From assembly GCA_031289875.1 (NCBI GenBank), contig JAITOO010000134.1:1-18351 (forward strand): 18,351 bases of DNA, read 5' to 3'. Position 1 is the first letter of the stretch, and every line of letters begins with the position of its first letter. This document shows positions 14,298 to 18,351 of the stretch, in pieces. This DNA comes from Flavobacteriaceae bacterium. Its GTDB lineage: Bacteria; Bacteroidota; Bacteroidia; Flavobacteriales; Weeksellaceae. The position numbers and the translations under genes are program-made. The notes beneath the pieces are model-generated. The model was not told the origin of the DNA, did not search any database, and saw nothing but the letters and a program-made list of their open reading frames with translations.

Positions 14298-16007
14298 TTA
14301 CTCCAACGAGTCCTTGATTTTCTGAATCTTAGCTTTCGCTTCGGCGAGTTTCTGCTTGTATTCGCTGTTGGATTTAAGCGTGTCTTGAACGGAAAAATAA
14401 AATTTGATTTTCGGTTCTGTTCCTGATGGGCGGCAAGCCAATTTTGTGCCTTTGTCTGTATAGAAAATCAGCACATTGGATTTTGGAATGCTGATTGGCG
14501 TTTTTTCTCCCGTCAGTAGATTCAGCGAGGTAGATGTTTCGTAATCATCTGATTTTATGACTTTTTCGCCGTTTAATTCTTTCGGAGGATTGGCTCTAAA
14601 TTCTTCCATCATTTTAGCAATCTGCTCTGCGCCGTCTTTTCCTTTTTTTACGACGGAGACCAATTCTTCGTAGTAATAACCCACTTTTTCATAAACTTCC
14701 AGCAGTTTTTCAAACAGAGTTTTGCCCTCATTTTTAGCAGATTGTGCAATTTCGCACGCCACCAAAATGGAAGAAATCGAATCTTTGTCGCGGACATAAT
14801 CGCTCGGCATAAAACCAAAACTTTCTTCGCCGCCGCAGATGTATTTTTCTTTGCCTTCGTTGAACCGAATCAAATCGGCAATCCATTTAAAACCCGTCAA
14901 GCAGATTTTGCAGTTCACGCCGTAATATTTCGCCAGCGGGAAGAAAATGTCGGAAGTTACAATCGTTGAGCCGATAAACTGTTTTCCGTCAATTTTTCCT
15001 GCTTTTTTCCATTGATTGAGAATGAACTCCGTCAAAACAGTATTGGTCTGATTTCCGTTGAGCAAGATCATTTTTCCGTCCAAATCTCGGACGGCAATGC
15101 CCAGTCGGTCGGCATCAGGGTCAGTTCCGAAAACGATGTCAGCTTTTTGTTCTTCGGCATATTTCAATGCAATTGTCAGAGCTTCAGGCTCTTCCGGATT
15201 CGGAGATTTTACGGTTGGGAAATTTCCGTCAGGATTTTTTTGTTCGGGAACTACAAAAACGTTTTCATAACCTGCTCTTTTCAAGGTTTCCGGAAGGATT
15301 GTAATCGAGGTTCCGTGCAGGGAAGTATATACTATTTTCAAGTCTTTTTTCTTGCCGTCTTTCAGATACAAAGCGTTTTCCAAAGCGGCATTGATAAATT
15401 CGTTGTCTTCTTTTTCGCCCAAATAGATAATTTTGGAATCGTCTCCGTTGAACTTGATGTCCGCGAAATTCGTACTTCTAACTTCCTGAATAATAGCGGT
15501 ATCGTGTGGAGGCACAATCTGTGCGCCGTCATTCCAATATACTTTGTAGCCGTTGTATTCCGGCGGATTGTGAGAGGCGGTCAGCACAATTCCTGCATCG
15601 CATTTGAGGTTTCTCACGATGAAAGAAAGTTCAGGAGTAGGTCGGAAACTTTCGAACAGATAAACATATATTCCATTGCCGGTCAGCACATCAGCAGCTA
15701 ATTTTGCAAAAGTATCGCTGTTGCGGCGCACATCGTAAGCAATCGCCACGTGAATGTCTTTGTTCGGAAATTGTTTGCGCAGATAATTTGCAAGTCCTTG
15801 ATTTGCTTGTCCGTAAGTGTATTTGTTCAGACGGTTTGTTCCCACGCCCATAATTCCGCGCATTCCACCTGTTCCAAATTCCAGATTTTTATAGAATGCG
15901 TCGTCCAATCCCTCAGGATTCGTATCCATAAGTTTTTGTACTTCTTTTTGTGTTTCTTCGTCGAAGGGCGGTTTAAGCCATGTTTTTGCTGTTTCTAACG
16001 AGTTCAT
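14298..16007 (-). CDS. Phosphoglucomutase/phosphomannomutase (alpha-D-phosphohexomutase)
   Basis: Interconverts hexose 1- and 6-phosphates through a phosphoserine intermediate in the cytoplasm. The 569-residue protein has all four family signatures: the phosphoserine loop TASHNP (143-148, Ser145), the Mg loop DPDADRLG (296-303), the sugar-specificity loop GGEESFGF (392-399) and the phosphate-binding loop RPSGTEPK (526-533). Length fits the longer bacterial PGM2-like branch. It is the last gene of an operon, starting 6 nt after the GIN-domain gene and ending before an intrinsic terminator. Glucose versus mannose or ribose phosphate preference cannot be decided. With the glycosyltransferase upstream it may feed sugar nucleotide synthesis for surface glycans, but it is also a central metabolic enzyme. 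Confidence 0.94.
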   Translation of the reverse strand: MNSLETAKTWLKPPFDEETQKEVQKLMDTNPEGLDDAFYKNLEFGTGGMRGIMGVGTNRLNKYTYGQANQGLANYLRKQFPNKDIHVAIAYDVRRNSDTFAKLAADVLTGNGIYVYLFESFRPTPELSFIVRNLKCDAGIVLTASHNPPEYNGYKVYWNDGAQIVPPHDTAIIQEVRSTNFADIKFNGDDSKIIYLGEKEDNEFINAALENALYLKDGKKKDLKIVYTSLHGTSITILPETLKRAGYENVFVVPEQKNPDGNFPTVKSPNPEEPEALTIALKYAEEQKADIVFGTDPDADRLGIAVRDLDGKMILLNGNQTNTVLTEFILNQWKKAGKIDGKQFIGSTIVTSDIFFPLAKYYGVNCKICLTGFKWIADLIRFNEGKEKYICGGEESFGFMPSDYVRDKDSISSILVACEIAQSAKNEGKTLFEKLLEVYEKVGYYYEELVSVVKKGKDGAEQIAKMMEEFRANPPKELNGEKVIKSDDYETSTSLNLLTGEKTPISIPKSNVLIFYTDKGTKLACRPSGTEPKIKFYFSVQDTLKSNSEYKQKLAEAKAKIQKIKDSLE

Positions 16008-16013
16008 TTTGTG

Positions 16014-16724
16014 TTATTTTTGTGTTATTTTTGCTAAATCTGTTTGTTTAATCTCTTTGGCAGGATTCCCGATGAGGGTCAATTCCGAATTGTTAGAAAT
16101 TTTGCCTGTCAGTTTGCTTTTCACATTTATTTCAGCAGTGGAAACGCCTGAAAGTTCGATAGTTGCATTTGCAGTTTCATAAAACGGGGCGGAAAAATCA
16201 CTTCCGCTGCTTGCGGTCAAATTCAAGTTTGTGCCTTCGCCCTGCAAGTTGATTTTGGCTTTATCATTTACTTTAACTGTCAGATTTTCAACTACCAAGC
16301 TATTTGCTAAAAATTTAGCTTTGTCTTTTAATTTGATATTCAGTTTTGCCAGCCTGAACTGCGAATTTACATCCATATTCACGTTGTCGTATAACTTTAC
16401 CTGTTCAATCTCAGATAAATAGATGTAAATATTGTACAAGTCGATATTTTCCACGTTTCGAGATTCGGAGAGAGTAAGTTCTCCGCCGGCATTGCTCATT
16501 TTAATATTATCGCGAACATTTTGATACGATTCTATCACCATTCTCGGATTGATGCTGTCATAAAGGAAAACAATCCGGTAATTTCCTTTGGCAGAAATTT
16601 GTTTAATATTCGGGCTGAGTTTCACTTCCTTATCTCCGACAGCGCCCTCGCCCTTTTTTATGGAAAAGTCGCATGAATAAAGGGTTACAACTAACGGCAA
16701 TAAAAATAACAAAATCTGCTTCAT
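16014..16724 (-). CDS. Head-GIN domain (DUF2807) lipoprotein
   Basis: A 236-residue exported protein. The N-terminus MKQILLFLLPLVVTLYSC is a lipoprotein signal with Cys18. The mature part is repetitive beta-strand sequence with many Asn, Ser, Asp and Lys at regular spacing, as in the DUF2807 (putative auto-transporter adhesin, head GIN) family common in Bacteroidota. Function of the family is not established; a beta-helix-like surface or periplasmic protein is likely. It sits 8 nt after the glycosyltransferase and 6 nt before the phosphohexomutase, so it is surely co-transcribed with them. Confidence 0.85.
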   Translation of the reverse strand: MKQILLFLLPLVVTLYSCDFSIKKGEGAVGDKEVKLSPNIKQISAKGNYRIVFLYDSINPRMVIESYQNVRDNIKMSNAGGELTLSESRNVENIDLYNIYIYLSEIEQVKLYDNVNMDVNSQFRLAKLNIKLKDKAKFLANSLVVENLTVKVNDKAKINLQGEGTNLNLTASSGSDFSAPFYETANATIELSGVSTAEINVKSKLTGKISNNSELTLIGNPAKEIKQTDLAKITQK

Positions 16725-16732
16725 GACCTATT

Positions 16733-17704
16733 CTATTTAATGTTTAAATATTGTAAAATGTTGTAGTCTTCTTTTCTTTGGTCTCTTTTCAGGCGGACAA
16801 TCAACTCGCCCAAAAATCCTGCAATGAATAGCTGCATTCCCAAAATCATCACCGTTAAAGCAAGGTAGAACAAGGGATTAAGCGCAACTAAAATCGCAGG
16901 TTCATGCCAATAAAAAACTTTGAGCAATTTAGTGATAATTATCCAAAAAGCCGAAAAAAATCCTATGATAAACATCAGCGTTCCCATTGACCCGAAAAAA
17001 TACATCGGGCTTGACCCGAAACGGGACACGAACCAAAGCGTTATCAAGTCCAGAAAACCGCGTATGAAACGGCTCATGCCGAATTTCGACCTGCCGTACA
17101 GCCGCGCCTGATGAGGCACTTCTTTTTCCGTAATTCTCGAAAATCCCGCATTTTTTGCCAAGACAGGAATGTAACGGTGCATTTCGCCGTACACGTCCAC
17201 AGCCTTAACTACTTGATTTTTATAGGCTTTCAAACCGCAGTTAAAATCGTTCAAATATACCCCCGAAGTTTTCCGAGCTGCCCAATTGAACAACTTGGAA
17301 GGAATATTTTTAGTCAAAACACTGTCGTAACGTTTTCTTTTCCAGCCTGATACCAAATCATAATTATCTTCGACAATCATTTTCCGCAGAGCGGGAATTT
17401 CTTCGGGAAAATCCTGCAAATCAGCGTCCATCGTAATAACGACCTCACCCTGAGCGGCTTTGAAAGCGGCATTCAACGCCTGCGACTTGCCGTAATTTTT
17501 GGCAAAACGGATACCCCTCACGCAATCGGTATTTTCAGCGGTAAGCTCGGAAATGACTTTCCAAGACTCGTCCGTGCTGCCGTCGTCCACAAAAATTACT
17601 TCATAGGAAAGATTTTCCTGCGTACAGATTTTTTTGATTCTCGCATAAAGTTCATTCAGCGACTCTGCCTCGTTAAGCAGCGGTATGATTACGGATATTT
17701 GCAT
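16733..17704 (-). CDS. Family 2 glycosyltransferase, DPM1/GtrB-like, membrane anchored
   Basis: A 323-residue GT2 enzyme that probably transfers a sugar from a nucleotide donor to a polyprenyl phosphate at the cytoplasmic face of the inner membrane. GT-A motifs are clear: IPLLNE (7-12), FVDDGSTD (38-45), the metal-binding MDADLQDFPEEIP (92-104), FNCGLKAYK (154-162), MHRYIP (175-180) and YGRSKFG (203-209). Two long hydrophobic segments near 234-258 and 271-300 anchor the C-terminus, as in GtrB and related undecaprenyl-phosphate glycosyltransferases. It overlaps the end of the DUF4199 gene by 32 nt and is followed after 8 nt by the GIN-domain gene. The sugar donor cannot be read from sequence. 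Confidence 0.92.
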   Translation of the reverse strand: MQISVIIPLLNEAESLNELYARIKKICTQENLSYEVIFVDDGSTDESWKVISELTAENTDCVRGIRFAKNYGKSQALNAAFKAAQGEVVITMDADLQDFPEEIPALRKMIVEDNYDLVSGWKRKRYDSVLTKNIPSKLFNWAARKTSGVYLNDFNCGLKAYKNQVVKAVDVYGEMHRYIPVLAKNAGFSRITEKEVPHQARLYGRSKFGMSRFIRGFLDLITLWFVSRFGSSPMYFFGSMGTLMFIIGFFSAFWIIITKLLKVFYWHEPAILVALNPLFYLALTVMILGMQLFIAGFLGELIVRLKRDQRKEDYNILQYLNIK

Positions 17705-18260
17705 TTGTTTTGTTTCTTGACTTGAAAAATATTGCTAAAAATAAAGAAATTGCCAAATAAAAGGAATAAACAGCGCCGAGCATGAGTAAAGAATTTTTCA
17801 GCGTGAAAATCTTTTCGTTTTTTGCCTTGTCGGAGTTAAAATACTCAACAGCAGCCTGATAGCGTTCGGTTGTTTCTGTGTCCGGATCTTTTGCGCTTTT
17901 GTATTCCGTTTCCAAACTGCTTAAATTTTGTTCTATTCGCTGATGTTGCAACAACGCTTGCGCATCGGGGTCTATATGATTTAAAAACAGAACAATACAC
18001 AGAAATGAAATCGTTCCGCCGACAAACATTGCTCCGAAGGAATTTTGAAAAACTTCGGCAAAATCCATTTTCTGCGTGCGGGACAGTTTGACCAACAGAA
18101 TGACAGTAACCAAAACGTACAGAAACGTCAATCCGAAAGCGTTTACTTTCACGCTGATATTGTAGTAATTGAATCCGCTGAAAAAGAAATATACAGCAAA
18201 AAATGCCGCCAGCGTAAGCGCAGCAAGCAGAAAACCGTATTGTACAGGTGTGTTGTTCAT
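17673..18260 (-). CDS. DUF4199 family membrane protein
   Basis: A 195-residue integral membrane protein of unknown function. Four hydrophobic segments are seen near residues 8-28, 38-58, 75-94 and 158-180, with a long polar, charged stretch (about 100-155) between the third and fourth, a layout typical of DUF4199 proteins in Bacteroidota. The frame extends to 18317, but a TACCTTTG promoter element (18269-18276) lies inside the extension, so I start at the ATG at 18260 (MNNTPVQYGFLLA). It is the first gene of the operon with the glycosyltransferase, whose start lies inside its last 32 nt. No enzymatic motif is visible. Confidence 0.8.
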   Translation of the reverse strand: MNNTPVQYGFLLAALTLAAFFAVYFFFSGFNYYNISVKVNAFGLTFLYVLVTVILLVKLSRTQKMDFAEVFQNSFGAMFVGGTISFLCIVLFLNHIDPDAQALLQHQRIEQNLSSLETEYKSAKDPDTETTERYQAAVEYFNSDKAKNEKIFTLKNSLLMLGAVYSFYLAISLFLAIFFKSRNKTNANIRNHTAA

Positions 18261-18268
18261 ATTCTTAG

Positions 18269-18300
18269 CAAAGGTAAGAATTAATATGCGAATATTGAAA
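18269..18300 (-). promoter_or_regulatory. Promoter of the DUF4199-glycosyltransferase-GIN-mutase operon
   Basis: TACCTTTG on the minus strand (18269-18276) is a full TAnnTTTG element, and TTTC (18297-18300) lies 20 nt upstream as a 3-of-4 match to the -33 TTTG. The predicted start is within a few bases of the ATG at 18260, implying a very short leader. Confidence 0.5.
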
Positions 18301-18351
18301 ATTAGTAGGTGTAACATTGCTAATTCACCACAGGTTGGGTCATTAAATTTT

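Noticed and set aside
15012..15701. Plus-strand open frame of 229 codons inside the phosphohexomutase gene
   Set aside because: Antisense to conserved mutase motifs; no family features, no promoter.

Overview
The window looks like a chromosomal segment of a member of the Bacteroidota. Pointers: low G+C; several genes preceded by the Bacteroidota -7 promoter element TAnnTTTG and no clear Shine-Dalgarno sequences; lineage-typical families (DUF4199 membrane protein, head-GIN/DUF2807 lipoprotein, small Crp/Fnr-like regulators, paired pdhA-pdhC without pdhB); and a nitrous oxide reductase of the atypical (clade II) type. The genus cannot be named from sequence alone.

Region 1 (about 1-6780, minus strand) is a nitrous oxide reduction operon. 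In transcription order it has a lipoprotein monohaem cytochrome c, nosZ, a possible tiny Cys-containing ORF, an intercistronic hairpin, a fused membrane-domain/NosL gene, nosD, nosF and nosY. NosZ keeps all seven CuZ histidines and a complete CuA site but carries a lipoprotein-like Sec signal instead of a Tat signal. NosL, NosD, NosF and NosY supply copper handling and the ABC-type maturation machinery. No nosR or nosX is present, as expected for clade II.

Region 2 (about 6760-8225, plus strand) carries a Crp/Fnr-family regulator divergent from the nos operon and a fasciclin (FAS1) lipoprotein. A perfect 16-bp palindrome with a TGAT-N4-ATCA core lies between the regulator and the cytochrome c gene. 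A close variant (14 of 16 bases) lies just upstream of the fasciclin gene. The regulator's recognition helix keeps the Glu and Arg that read TGA half-sites in CRP/FNR, so I infer one small regulon: nos operon, regulator and fasciclin protein.

Region 3 (about 8200-12260, minus strand) is housekeeping metabolism: pyruvate dehydrogenase E1 alpha and a two-lipoyl-domain E2, then thiL (thiamine-monophosphate kinase; its product TPP is the E1 cofactor). A bidirectional-looking terminator separates pdhC from the fasciclin gene.

Region 4 (about 12260-14235, minus strand) has a second Crp-like regulator followed by a ferric-reductase-like haem/FAD/NAD(P) membrane oxidoreductase.

Region 5 (about 14250-18300, minus strand) is a tight four-gene operon: DUF4199 membrane protein, GT2 glycosyltransferase of the DPM1/GtrB type, GIN-domain lipoprotein and phosphohexomutase, closed by an intrinsic terminator. 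There are no mobile elements, RNA genes or CRISPR arrays that I can support, and no gene-free stretch above 300 bases. The most interesting part is the nos/regulator/fasciclin block.
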